This document shows, piece by piece, positions 32,445 to 41,453 of a DNA stretch of 64,000 nucleotides (positions within the stretch are counted from its first letter, which is position 1; every line of letters starts with the position of its first letter). The stretch covers positions 62,001 to 126,000 of the forward strand of contig JAFRFG010000027.1 of assembly GCA_017434455.1 (NCBI GenBank). Direction: 5' to 3'. The notes under the pieces were generated by a model. It searched no databases, was not told the DNA's origin, and was given only the letters and a program-made list of their open reading frames with translations. The stretch comes from Thermoguttaceae bacterium (GTDB taxonomy: Bacteria; Planctomycetota; Planctomycetia; Pirellulales; Thermoguttaceae). The position numbers and the translations under genes are program-made.

Positions 32445-34184
32445 TTAATTCAACAGTCCGTGGAAATCGAACATCTTGAAGAACTCCAGGTTCGACGGGG
32501 TTCTCTCCAGGAGGGTCGTCAGACGCTCCATCCCCTCGACCGGGTCGATACCGGTGATCGTCCGGCGCAGCTTGTTGACGAGGTGGAGAATCCCCGGGGG
32601 AAGAATCTTCTCTTCGCGGCGGGTTCCCGACTTCGAAATATCGATGGCCGGCCAGATGCGTCGTTCGGCCAAACGGCGATCCAAGACCAGTTCCATATTG
32701 CCGGTCCCCTTGAACTCTTGAAAGATCAGTTCATCCATTCGGCTCCCGGTATCGACCAGGGCGGTTCCGACAATCGTCAGCGACCCGCCGCCGTCGACGG
32801 CGCGAGCGGAGGAGAAAATCTTTTTGGGGATATCCATCGCTCGGACATCGAGCCCGCCGGTCATGGTTCGGCCCGAGTTGCTGCACCACTTATTGTAGGC
32901 GCGAGCCAGACGGGTGATGGAGTCCAGGAGGAGAAAAACATCTTTTCCTTCCTCGGTGAGGCGTTTGCACCGTTCGATCACCAGTCGGGAAAGGCGAATA
33001 TGGTTCTCGATCGGGCAGTCCAAGGAGCTGGCGACCACCTCGACACTTTTATCGACGCTGCGGCGGAAATCGGTGACTTCCTCGGGGCGCTCGTCAACCA
33101 AAAAGACGATCACGTGGATCGATTTGTAGTTGGTGGAAATGGCCTGAGCCATCTGCTGCAACAAAACGGTTTTGCCGCTGCGCGGCGGCGCGACGATCAG
33201 CGCGCGCTGCCCCTTGCCAAGCGGGGCGAGGATATCGATCACGCGGGTCGAAATCGGCCCACCCTCGGTCTCCAGACGGAGCCACACCTCGGGGTTAATC
33301 GGGGTGAGATCCTCGAAATTTTGGACGTTGAAATACTCCTCCGGGGACTTGCCGTCGATGTTCAGGATCTCTACCATCCGCGGTCCGCGCGCGGCTCCAG
33401 CGGCGCCGCGGCCGCCGGCGGCGGGCTGATTGTTTGCCTGCACTTTTCCTCTGATGCAGCAGCCCGGGCGGATGTTGAACTTGTCCAGCAAAGCGCCGGA
33501 GATAAACGGATCCCCGGGTTTGCGATCGTAGTTCGATTTGGGATCGCGCAGAAAACCGAAACCGTTTCCGTGGGGTTCAAGGATCCCCTCGGCTTCGAAG
33601 GTGGATTGAGACGAGTCGTCTTCGGGAACAGGACGCGAGGATGGCCGGTCTTGGGCGAGTTTGTCCGAGACGATCCTGTCGATCCGTTCGTCGACGCCGA
33701 GGTCATCGCGATGATACTCCTGTTGGTATTCCTCCATCTCTTGAGCGCGGGAATAATCCCCGCTGGCGTCTTGGAGGTCGTTGCCGTACGGGCGGGCGAA
33801 ATCTCGCTGAGCCCCCCCCGCGTTACGATAACGGTTGGAGGAACCGCCGCGATAACCGCCGTCGAAACGGCCGCCGGCATTGCGGTAATTATAACGGCCG
33901 GCGGAACGACCATTGCCGTTGAAGTCACCGCCGTAGCGGCCGCGATCGTTGTAGCCGTCCTCGCCATAGGCGCCGTCCTCGGCGTAACCGTTGTCGTCAC
34001 GCTGGGGAACTTCGACACGACCGCGGTTGTAGCGGCCCTGGCTGTAGCGATTGTTGCGTTCGTAACGCCCCTGAGAGAAACGGTCATTCCGACCGTAGCG
34101 TCCTTGATTGTACTGATTCGTTCGGCCGGAAGACCCATAACGATTGGGACCGGAACGGTACGGACCTTGCTGATCTCTTCGCAT
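32445..34184 (-). CDS. rho: Transcription termination factor Rho with disordered N-terminal extension
   Basis: A 579-residue Rho against the usual 420. Residues 1-190 are predicted disordered and very rich in R, G, N, Y, Q and D, with imperfect repeats of QGRYxRN near 27-56. A cold-shock RNA-binding domain starts near 196 ([15 protein letters not shown]), is interrupted by a G/A-rich insert (about 251-269), and is followed by the RecA-type motor with Walker A APPRSGKT (332-339), [24 protein letters not shown] and SGTRREE. AAGGAAAG lies 9 nt before the ATG. The gene has a predicted leader of about 420 nt. The extension may drive condensate formation or extra RNA binding. Confidence 0.96.
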   Translation of the reverse strand: MRRDQQGPYRSGPNRYGSSGRTNQYNQGRYGRNDRFSQGRYERNNRYSQGRYNRGRVEVPQRDDNGYAEDGAYGEDGYNDRGRYGGDFNGNGRSAGRYNYRNAGGRFDGGYRGGSSNRYRNAGGAQRDFARPYGNDLQDASGDYSRAQEMEEYQQEYHRDDLGVDERIDRIVSDKLAQDRPSSRPVPEDDSSQSTFEAEGILEPHGNGFGFLRDPKSNYDRKPGDPFISGALLDKFNIRPGCCIRGKVQANNQPAAGGRGAAGAARGPRMVEILNIDGKSPEEYFNVQNFEDLTPINPEVWLRLETEGGPISTRVIDILAPLGKGQRALIVAPPRSGKTVLLQQMAQAISTNYKSIHVIVFLVDERPEEVTDFRRSVDKSVEVVASSLDCPIENHIRLSRLVIERCKRLTEEGKDVFLLLDSITRLARAYNKWCSNSGRTMTGGLDVRAMDIPKKIFSSARAVDGGGSLTIVGTALVDTGSRMDELIFQEFKGTGNMELVLDRRLAERRIWPAIDISKSGTRREEKILPPGILHLVNKLRRTITGIDPVEGMERLTTLLERTPSNLEFFKMFDFHGLLN

Positions 34185-34608
34185 AGAAAGACTTTCCTTT
34201 TCCGCGAAAAAGTCGGTACGGGCTCCATAGGCCTAGACCTATAGACCCTGGGCGGAAACACTTCCGCGACGCGACCTGACCTTTTTCGCGGATCCCCACT
34301 TGATTTGGGGAAATAATCACCGCGACGGCGCGTTTCACGCTGTAAGATTGGCGCGTAACACGCTGCCACAAAGCCGGTGAAGACAAAAACCGTAAAAATA
34401 CGGCGACGGAGAAACCGGGCTCCCCCGGCCGAAATACTCCGCCTGAAGCAAAAGACATTGCCGAACGACGAAAGAAACACCGTCTAACGGCAAACGAAAG
34501 TTTGGAACTGGAATACCCGCTGCAGAAGGAACACCGAAGGCGGGGAAACCTTATTTTTCGGATCAGGGAAAGGTACACCGCCCTTCCCATTCACTCAGTT
34601 CTATCGAG
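34185..34608 (-). promoter_or_regulatory. Long 5' leader of rho
   Basis: From the predicted start near 34602 to the rho ATG there are about 418 nt without a convincing gene. A 168-residue open frame starts 12 nt inside it but runs into rho in another frame and looks fortuitous. A near-palindrome lies at 34227-34242. Rho commonly controls its own expression through its leader, which this length would allow. Confidence 0.5.
34227..34242. repeat. 16-bp near-palindrome in the rho leader
   Basis: ATAGGCCTAGACCTAT differs from its reverse complement at two positions only. It lies about 43 nt before the rho start codon. It could be a DNA operator or a small RNA hairpin. Confidence 0.5.
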
Positions 34609-34636
34609 ATTATAGGCGAAAAAAACGATTCTCCAA
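34609..34636 (-). promoter_or_regulatory. Predicted rho promoter
   Basis: TTGGAG (34631-34636) and perfect TATAAT (34609-34614), separated by 16 bp on the minus strand. Confidence 0.68.
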
Positions 34637-34722
34637 GAGAGAAACCGTGAATTTTTTCAAAAACTTAAAATATTTTTTAGGAAAACCGGTTTTTGGATTG
34701 GCGCAAACCCTCATCCCGGTTG

Positions 34723-35235
34723 TTAGTAGGCGCCAACACTCCCGGGGGCAAAAACCTCCGAGTCGTCAGAGCTCCCGGCGCCCGACTGGTCACTGGCCGC
34801 GCCGTACGACAGCCCGGGGATCTCAGGATAGGTACTCCCGGTGGAGGGGATCGAGGAATAATTTCCCTGCCGCGAATCGGAAGGGATGTTTTCCTCAACG
34901 GCTCCGGGGTTCATCGCCATGCGAAGCGGTTCATTCGATTCGTTCGCGCTGTCGGCCGCGGCGGCTGTCTGCCGCTGGTCGGTGCCGGGAGTTTTATACT
35001 CCCCTTGCTGAGCCAGGGAATGGGCCTCTTTCGCGCTGGTTTTGGGGTCGTCCTTGGTGTAACTCTCCGGCGGGGCCTTGAGCTGGAGGTCGTCCATTTC
35101 GGCGGGCGAGGCGATATGCGGATCGGGTTTGGAAGCAAAGGGGCTTTTGATCGCCGAAGTCGACTTACAGCCGGTGAGCGTCATCACGATCACGGCGGTG
35201 ACCGCAAAAAGAGCAACTTCCAATTCTTTTTTCAT
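34723..35235 (-). CDS. Predicted lipoprotein of unknown function
   Basis: 170 residues with a type II signal peptide ending in the lipobox LTGC (Cys at about 23). The mature part is hydrophilic, rich in S, P, G, D and A, low in hydrophobics and probably disordered, with no family I recognise. It follows the kinase-WD40 gene by 134 bp on the same strand. The mature N-terminus KSTSAIKSPF suggests outer-membrane retention or a surface location, but that is inference. AGGTT about 9 nt upstream is a weak ribosome site. Confidence 0.75.
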   Translation of the reverse strand: MKKELEVALFAVTAVIVMTLTGCKSTSAIKSPFASKPDPHIASPAEMDDLQLKAPPESYTKDDPKTSAKEAHSLAQQGEYKTPGTDQRQTAAAADSANESNEPLRMAMNPGAVEENIPSDSRQGNYSSIPSTGSTYPEIPGLSYGAASDQSGAGSSDDSEVFAPGSVGAY

Positions 35236-35369
35236 CTTCAGTGAACCTGCTTTATCAACGAACCTTTTGGACGCCTGTGGTCAAACAACCCGAGGGGAAA
35301 GTAGCGTTTTTTCATCGGACGCGTCAAGAGCAAAAAAATCGGCCAGAAGAAAAGGGGAGACTTTCGTTC

Positions 35370-38300
35370 TTAACGGCCCAAGAGCGTATAACCCGGCCAA
35401 TGCCCCAGAAGAGAACCGAGCGCCTGGAAGAACCGATCGCGGGGGACCGTGCCAAAGCCGCGCAGCTGCATCTCGACGGCGATTTTTTGCAGCTGCTTTT
35501 CACTAAATTCAAAGGCCAGCGGATTGGGAGCGATCTCGGTCGTGACACCGTAGAACTCGGTCGGTTTGCGCCGCCGAGCGATGATATCGGAGGCGCGCAG
35601 ATAGCGTCCGACAACACAGTGGAGCATCCGCTCAAAATCGTCGTTGGGGAAAGGCCCGTCAGGGAGATCGTACTCCCAGAAGAGATTCCACAGCCGCAAA
35701 CGGCCGATTTCGGTCCCGGTGAGGAGGATACTGCCGTAGAAATCGACCGACTGACAGCCGATCCCCGAGATATATCCCTCTAGGGTTTTGATTGAGGTCT
35801 TCCTGCCAATCTCCCACACGCGGACGGTTCGATCGCGGCTTGTCGTGATAATATGGCGATTATCCATCAGAAGCCGCAGCGAGGTGATTTCGCTCACATG
35901 GTCGGTCCCGACCATAACGGGGGCGGTTTTTTCGCTGGTCAGATCAAAGATCGAGACATTCCCGCTGGCGTCGCCGGCCAGAGCCCAGCGCAGATCGGCC
36001 GAGATGTCAACCCCTTTCACCGCCCCTGTGAGGGAACCATAGACCACTGCCGGCTCTAAGGTTGCGCAAGAGAGGATCGTCAGCCGACCATTGCCGCCGA
36101 TGATCAAATAGCGGCCGTCCATACTAAAACGAATGGAGTAGATCTCGCCGTCGATCGAGGTTCCCGCCACCCGCCGCCCCGAGGAACCGTCCCAGAACGA
36201 GATTTCGCCGGTACTGGCGGCTACCGCGATCGAACTGCCGTCGGGGGCGATCTTAACCTGTTCGATATCGCGGATCGAACCTTCCAGGGCGCGAATCTCC
36301 CGCTTTTGCTGAAGGTCCCAGATTCGGACCGAACGATCCCAACTTCCCGAAACGGCAAAGCGGCCGCTTCGGTTCATATCGACCGATCGGATCCAGTCGT
36401 AATGTTTCGTGAAGCAGGTCACCGGTTCTTCCCTGGGGAAATTCCAAAGACAAAGAACTTGATCCTTCCCGGCGGTGACGGCCGTGCTTCCGTCGGCCGA
36501 AAGGGCGACCGAGGTGACCGCTCCCTCGTGGCCGAGCAGTGACAAGGCGGGAACCGTGTCGGAAACACCGGTGATTTGGGTTCGGCGCCCCAACAGTTCG
36601 GGGAGCTGCAAGGAAGATCGGATACTCTGCCAGCCGTCGATGGATTCGGCCTTTTTAAACGCCTCAACGGCTCCTTTGATGTTGCCCGAGGCGACATTAA
36701 CACGCATCGATTCGACCAGGGAATTGAGCTCGTTTTGTCGGCGGGCGACCTCTTCTGAAGTAGAGACCAAGCAGATCATAAACGGCGCGCGGGTCCTGCG
36801 GGAACCTGAGCAGATCAGATCGACGTTCCAGATACGCAGCTGCGTTCCTTGAACCAAGGTCATCAAAAACCGATGGTCATCGTCGATCCAAATACCCCCG
36901 ACGGTTCCGGAGATCCCCCGGAAAGTCCGGACGCACCGTCCGGTTTCAACCTGCCACAGACGCAGCGACGAATCGAAGGAACCGGTGGCCGCCCACTTGC
37001 CGTCACGCGACATCTTAAGCGCGGTGACTTCCCGCTGATGACCTTTAAAACTAAGAACCCGCTGACCGGTACGCTCATCGTAGCGGTCGACCTGATTGCC
37101 GTTGATGGTCAGACGGATTCCCTTTTCGGGACAAACCGCGTCATCTTTTCTTCCCCAGTCTACCCGCCGAAAACGCTCTTCGGCCGGGAGCAGACGAAGA
37201 GGACTGTCTTGAGGGATGGAATCGGGGAAATCCGCGTGTTTGACCAGCGCGTCCTCACCGTCCTGCAGAACTTGCCAGAGGTAATCGTCGCTCAGAGCCA
37301 GCGCTTCGGTATGCCCGACCTGACGAAAACCGGTACTGACCGTGCCGGTGAGCGTATGCCGCAGCTCAAAGCGCGAGCCGGCCAGGGGGTAGAAAATGAA
37401 CTGACGTCCCGGGCTGATATAGACCCATTGCCGAGGGGTGATCTCCAGCGGCCGAAGCGACAGTGTCGCGACACAGGCGGCCTCTTGGTCAACGATGAGA
37501 CGGCAGTTTTTTAGGGCCTTGACGAATTCGACACGATCTTTCTCCAACTCGACGGCTCTTTGGAACGCGACCAGCGCCGCGCGCGGGTTCCCCCGCTCGC
37601 GCTGGATCAATCCCAGCGCGTAGTGGGATTGCGCGTCGCAGCGGTTGTGTCGGGCCAGCTCGGTGACGGCCTCCAGCGCGGTGAGATCATCGATGATGCC
37701 GAACCGCCAGGACATCAGCACCTGATCGAAGGTGACCTGGGGATGCCACGGGGCCATCTCGACCGCCTTGGAGATTTCGGTATAGGCCTCATCGTTCTTC
37801 CCCAGGTCGAGCAGGGAGATCGCGCGGTTGCAGCTGCTTTCGGCCGAGTTGGAATTGCTGGCCGGTTTGGGACGCGGATACGGCTGGCCGAAGACATCTT
37901 CATAGACGGCGACCAATTCGTCGGCGACCTGGCCCATCGACTCGGGACGCTGTTCGGGGTCTTTTCGGAAGCAGCGGCGCAGAATCTGGACCATCTGCGG
38001 CGGGATCGAGGGATGTCCCTCGGCCGGAGGAACTTTCAGAAAGACTTCGAAGACTTCGGCGGCTGTCTGTCCCCCTTTTTTGCACGGGGAGCGGCCGTGG
38101 AACATCGACAAGACCGAGATCGCCCACGACCAGATGTCGGACTGACGGGTCAGGACGATTTCCGGCGGGGTCTGCCCCTGCTGGCCGGCGGTCTGAAAGT
38201 TCTCGTACGCTTCGTACTGTTCCGGCGAGCAGTACGAAGGTGTCATCCCATCGCATATACCCGACGTGGGTTCCCCTTTGTCGGAACGATGAACCGCCTG

Positions 38301-39197
38301 GGACAGACCGAAGTCGGTGACCTTAGCGACGCCGCGCGATATCATGACGTTCCCCGGTTTGACATCCAGGTGGAGAAGCCCCTGACTGTGCGCGTGATCG
38401 AGGCCTCGGGCGAACTGAATGGAGATATCGATGATACGCCTCAGCGCCTCGGTCGGCCCTCCCTCATAGAGGCGGCCGTCGTTGGTCCAATCGCGCAGTG
38501 TCCCGTCGCTGACAAATTCGGCGAAGACGCGCGGGATCCCGTCGATGCGGCGAATTAAGTAGCAGGTGACAATATTGGTGTGAAGTCCCAACTCAATCCA
38601 GAGCTGACACTCGCGCTCAAAGCTGAGTTTCCCCTGCTCGGTCTGCATAAACTCGGCTTTAGGGGATTTGACGGCGAAGTCGATGTCCCACTCCTCGTGG
38701 TGGACACGGTGGACGATTCCGACTCCTCCTTCGGCGTAGGGAACACCGGGGGCCAGCTCAACAACACGGTATTTTCCCCCGAGGAGGGTCTGTCCGGTGG
38801 TCCAAATCTTCCTTCCGGCGGGTTTTCCCGCCTGGCCGCCTGACGGGGAGGTCGACGGGGAAGTCGAAGGGGAAGAAGCCGCGGCGTTTTCCTGCTCTTG
38901 GCTGATCCGCGCGATTGCCTGGATACGCGAGAGAGTAATCTCGCGATCTTCCTCGGAAGGGGGGGCCAGCGCGGTCGTCTTCGGTTCTCCGGGCTGGATA
39001 GGGAAAGGACCATCATCGGCCAGGGTGAAACCAAGCGGATCGGTCGGCTCGGCGGCCGTTGTCTTCGAGTCGTTTTCACGGGAGCGAATACGGAAGACTT
39101 TTCCGCAATGGGTACAGACCACCTCCGCCGCGTCGCCCCCTGTCTGGATGGAGGTAACGCGTTGACAAGACGGACAGAGGAACTGTTTACTCACCAA
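35370..39197 (-). CDS. Ser/Thr protein kinase with zinc ribbon, TPR and WD40 repeats
   Basis: 1275 residues. A zinc ribbon (C8, C11, C28, C31) opens the protein, followed by a S/T/P-rich linker and a Hanks-type kinase domain (about 140-415). The kinase has ATP lysine K177 (FAVKSP), catalytic loop HLDVKPGN (D278, K280, N283; HLD in place of HRD) and DFG at 295-297, so it is probably active. TPR-like helices span about 425-600, and a long WD40 propeller region about 690-1200 shows repeat ends such as VRIWDL, LRLWQV, LCLWNF and VRVWEI. No transmembrane segment is seen, so it is probably cytoplasmic. The target is unknown. The start is GTG with a poor Shine-Dalgarno. It lies 47 bp behind the DUF6807 gene. 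Confidence 0.9.
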   Translation of the reverse strand: MVSKQFLCPSCQRVTSIQTGGDAAEVVCTHCGKVFRIRSRENDSKTTAAEPTDPLGFTLADDGPFPIQPGEPKTTALAPPSEEDREITLSRIQAIARISQEQENAAASSPSTSPSTSPSGGQAGKPAGRKIWTTGQTLLGGKYRVVELAPGVPYAEGGVGIVHRVHHEEWDIDFAVKSPKAEFMQTEQGKLSFERECQLWIELGLHTNIVTCYLIRRIDGIPRVFAEFVSDGTLRDWTNDGRLYEGGPTEALRRIIDISIQFARGLDHAHSQGLLHLDVKPGNVMISRGVAKVTDFGLSQAVHRSDKGEPTSGICDGMTPSYCSPEQYEAYENFQTAGQQGQTPPEIVLTRQSDIWSWAISVLSMFHGRSPCKKGGQTAAEVFEVFLKVPPAEGHPSIPPQMVQILRRCFRKDPEQRPESMGQVADELVAVYEDVFGQPYPRPKPASNSNSAESSCNRAISLLDLGKNDEAYTEISKAVEMAPWHPQVTFDQVLMSWRFGIIDDLTALEAVTELARHNRCDAQSHYALGLIQRERGNPRAALVAFQRAVELEKDRVEFVKALKNCRLIVDQEAACVATLSLRPLEITPRQWVYISPGRQFIFYPLAGSRFELRHTLTGTVSTGFRQVGHTEALALSDDYLWQVLQDGEDALVKHADFPDSIPQDSPLRLLPAEERFRRVDWGRKDDAVCPEKGIRLTINGNQVDRYDERTGQRVLSFKGHQREVTALKMSRDGKWAATGSFDSSLRLWQVETGRCVRTFRGISGTVGGIWIDDDHRFLMTLVQGTQLRIWNVDLICSGSRRTRAPFMICLVSTSEEVARRQNELNSLVESMRVNVASGNIKGAVEAFKKAESIDGWQSIRSSLQLPELLGRRTQITGVSDTVPALSLLGHEGAVTSVALSADGSTAVTAGKDQVLCLWNFPREEPVTCFTKHYDWIRSVDMNRSGRFAVSGSWDRSVRIWDLQQKREIRALEGSIRDIEQVKIAPDGSSIAVAASTGEISFWDGSSGRRVAGTSIDGEIYSIRFSMDGRYLIIGGNGRLTILSCATLEPAVVYGSLTGAVKGVDISADLRWALAGDASGNVSIFDLTSEKTAPVMVGTDHVSEITSLRLLMDNRHIITTSRDRTVRVWEIGRKTSIKTLEGYISGIGCQSVDFYGSILLTGTEIGRLRLWNLFWEYDLPDGPFPNDDFERMLHCVVGRYLRASDIIARRRKPTEFYGVTTEIAPNPLAFEFSEKQLQKIAVEMQLRGFGTVPRDRFFQALGSLLGHWPGYTLLGR

Positions 39198-39244
39198 GTT
39201 TTCTTTCGTTCTTTCGTTTTATCTCAGTCTTTCTTTGTGTAAGG

Positions 39245-40381
39245 TCACTTAGCGTAATCTTCGTAGAGGGAGGCAATCTCTTCGGAGGAGAGCTCCCCGT
39301 CGTAGATCAGCAGACGATAACGGAAAGTGAGCGTCTCCCCCTTTTGAAGGGTGGCGGACCCATCGAGTTTGTCTTGAGGGGCGAAATCTTTGATGCCGAA
39401 CGGATTGACGGCGAACAGACCGTAACCGCGAACATGGTACCAGGAGGGGAAACGGAAGGAATCGGGGTGATTCATGATGACAATCCCGGCGTTGACCATC
39501 TCCGCGGTCTGGATATCGGCCCCGGCGTCGATCTGCTCGGCGGTGAGATGCTTGGCGACCTTTCCGTTGAAATTGACCCAAGCGGTTCTCTTTCCCCAGG
39601 TGTCGTCATCTTTGAGCCCTTCGGCGTTGACGATCGAGCCCCCCCAGTTGGGGTTCTTTTTCTCGGCGCCCAACTCCATTGTACTGGCCACGCGGACACC
39701 GAAAGACCCTTCCTTGGTGTCGCCGAAAACGGTCGGGTCGCCTCCGGCGGTGAGGTCAATCCGATAATCGATGAATCGGATCGATGTTGTGGGGATCACC
39801 CCCAGCGTGACGGTCCGCGTATCTTCGCAGAGGGACTCCCCGGAAGCCAAGTCATTCCATCGGCAGTGAATGACCAGGACGACCTGGCCGTCGCTGTTTA
39901 TTTCGGCGCTGATCAACTCGGCGCTGATCGCGGTATCGGGGGAGCAGCTCCAAAAGTCTTTGCCGTTGACCATCCCGTGGTCGAACCAGACAGAGCGCTG
40001 ATGCGGGTGATCTTTCGATTCGACGGGGCGTATCATTTCGCTGCAGCGCATAATATCGGTCCAGGCCTGATCGCCGCCGGCCAGGAAACGGGCGTAGTCC
40101 TCAGCCGGGAAAGGACCGTCGACGACCTTGTTCTTGTTGTCGGGCTGCGGCCGGTAAAGCGAGCGGGTCAGCAAAGAGCCATCGGCCGAAAGCAGCGGCC
40201 AAAAGACAGGGGTTCCCGCGAAGTTGGGGATAAATTGGGTAAAGAGCTCGCCATCGACCAAGATTTGAACCCGACCGTCGTCGAGCGATTGGTATGAGAC
40301 ATCCGCGGCGGTCAAAAAAGGCGCCGCCGATCCCATAAGCGCGAGCAATCCCCAAGCAAGACAACGCGTGATACTCTTCAT
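39245..40381 (-). CDS. Exported DUF6807 (PmoA-like) family protein
   Basis: About 378 residues with a signal peptide (about 1-22, cleaved after TAA). The family stretches DHPHQRSVWFDHGMVNGKDFW, GDTKEGSFGVRVAS and NHPDSFRFPSWYHVRGYGLFAVNPFG match the DUF6807/PmoA group (Pfam name methane oxygenase PmoA, which is misleading). Members are common in planctomycetes and lie near sugar-utilisation genes; biochemical role unknown. I start at the ATG (MKSITR); a TTG four codons earlier sits too close to the AAGGAG. Confidence 0.85.
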   Translation of the reverse strand: MKSITRCLAWGLLALMGSAAPFLTAADVSYQSLDDGRVQILVDGELFTQFIPNFAGTPVFWPLLSADGSLLTRSLYRPQPDNKNKVVDGPFPAEDYARFLAGGDQAWTDIMRCSEMIRPVESKDHPHQRSVWFDHGMVNGKDFWSCSPDTAISAELISAEINSDGQVVLVIHCRWNDLASGESLCEDTRTVTLGVIPTTSIRFIDYRIDLTAGGDPTVFGDTKEGSFGVRVASTMELGAEKKNPNWGGSIVNAEGLKDDDTWGKRTAWVNFNGKVAKHLTAEQIDAGADIQTAEMVNAGIVIMNHPDSFRFPSWYHVRGYGLFAVNPFGIKDFAPQDKLDGSATLQKGETLTFRYRLLIYDGELSSEEIASLYEDYAK

Positions 40382-40744
40382 AGACGTTTCCAAGCTCCTT
40401 AGTGTGGTAAATTGCGTTATTATTCTGGCTTTTGATAAAAGTCCCGTGTTCTTAAAAAAGCGCGAAACCTGACATTATTATAGTGGAATTCCCCCCTAAT
40501 GTCCAGTCATTGAGGTTTTTGACCCCCTTCCCCGCAAGGGGATGCATTCGCGTGGTTATAATCGTTTTAATCGTTGTATTTGACACTGTATTATTCCTTC
40601 TTTGTGCCTATTCGGCAAAACGGATACTTTTATCGCAGTTTGCCTGATTAGTATGGAAAGAAGGCGGTTGACCCGGCGCGAAACTGTTTCGGTGGGGAAC
40701 CGCCCTTTCATCAGTCAAAGAAGCTCCGTTAAAGGGAACCAACG
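40382..40744. other. Divergent intergenic region, 363 bp
   Basis: Holds the minus-strand promoter above and must hold a promoter for the plus-strand unknown gene at 40745. A TTGACA at 40580 lacks a good -10. A CCCCTT / AAGGGG hairpin lies at 40524-40541. No small gene is supported. Confidence 0.5.
40477..40505 (-). promoter_or_regulatory. Predicted promoter of the DUF6807-kinase unit
   Basis: TGGACA (40500-40505), 17-bp spacer and perfect TATAAT (40477-40482) on the minus strand, about 90 nt before the DUF6807 start. Confidence 0.72.
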
Positions 40745-41353
40745 ATGAGTGACCTGTGCAGCGGAAAGATCTGTCAAATCGGCGCGGCCGTCTCGATGGC
40801 CCTTCTGTTTGCCCTGCCGGCTTTGGCCTATACGGCGAAGCAGCAGAACGAGGGTTGGCTTTGGGGGGGGCTCGGCGAGAAGACGACTTACCAGAATCCC
40901 TATTCCGAGCTGATGGCTCCTGATATTCCGGTGGAGCTGCAGTCCTCTCCCGACGAGGTCGCCGAGCGGAAACTCCCCTTTTCCCCCGAGGAGGCGATCG
41001 CGGTGATCGGAGCCGACGGCTGCCGCTACAGTTACTACTACAAAAAAGAGAAGGGGCTGCGAAAGATCTCGGAGTTTCGGACGGTCTACGAACCGTGCGA
41101 GCAGCTGGTCGAAAAACAGGTCGAGACCTTCAATCCGTGTACATGCCAGATGGAGGTTCAAACCGTCACCGTCAAAGAGATGACCCCCTACCCTGTCCTT
41201 CACGAGAAAGAGTTTGTCCGCTACGAGCCGGCCGATGTACTGATTCGCGTCATCATCGTCGGAAAACCCGACTCGCCGACCGCCGACGGCGTTCTCACCC
41301 CTCAAGGTGCCGGAACCCACCTGGAGGTGGGCAATCCTTCCCAGGGGCAATGA
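40745..41353 (+). CDS. Exported protein of unknown function
   Basis: 202 residues with a probable signal peptide (hydrophobic about 12-28, cleavage after ALA). The mature part is charged, with five cysteines clustered around GCRYSYYYKKEKG, YEPCEQLVEKQ and NPCTCQMEV, which might form disulfides or bind metal. No family recognised. GGGAACC lies about 7 nt before the ATG. It is followed 100 bp later by the SelA-like gene, which has its own promoter. Confidence 0.7.
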   Translation: MSDLCSGKICQIGAAVSMALLFALPALAYTAKQQNEGWLWGGLGEKTTYQNPYSELMAPDIPVELQSSPDEVAERKLPFSPEEAIAVIGADGCRYSYYYKKEKGLRKISEFRTVYEPCEQLVEKQVETFNPCTCQMEVQTVTVKEMTPYPVLHEKEFVRYEPADVLIRVIIVGKPDSPTADGVLTPQGAGTHLEVGNPSQGQ

Positions 41354-41364
41354 CACGGAAAAAC

Positions 41365-41393
41365 TTGCCTAAGACCGGGCAAAGCGCTATAAT
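41365..41393 (+). promoter_or_regulatory. Predicted promoter of the SelA-like gene
   Basis: TTGCCT (41365-41370), 17-bp spacer and perfect TATAAT (41388-41393). The start near 41400 gives a 54-nt leader. Confidence 0.72.
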
Positions 41394-41453
41394 CGGCTCT
41401 GTTTACCGCTGTTTTAAGCCGCTTTGCGCCACTGTTTTCGTCAGGTGTATGTC

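Noticed and set aside
32460..34244. 594-codon plus-strand frame opposite rho
   Set aside because: It is the antisense of the repetitive R/G/N-rich region and the motor domain of Rho. Hydrophobic V/A/I runs arise from reversed repeats. No ribosome site.
33371..34480. 369-codon minus-strand frame overlapping the rho N-terminus and leader
   Set aside because: T/A/V/R-rich frame-shift shadow of the repetitive Rho segment; no recognisable domain or ribosome site. The true Rho frame continues in the motor domain.
39245..40381. Methane oxidation from the PmoA family label
   Set aside because: The Pfam name is historical. This exported soluble protein is not the membrane subunit of particulate methane monooxygenase.
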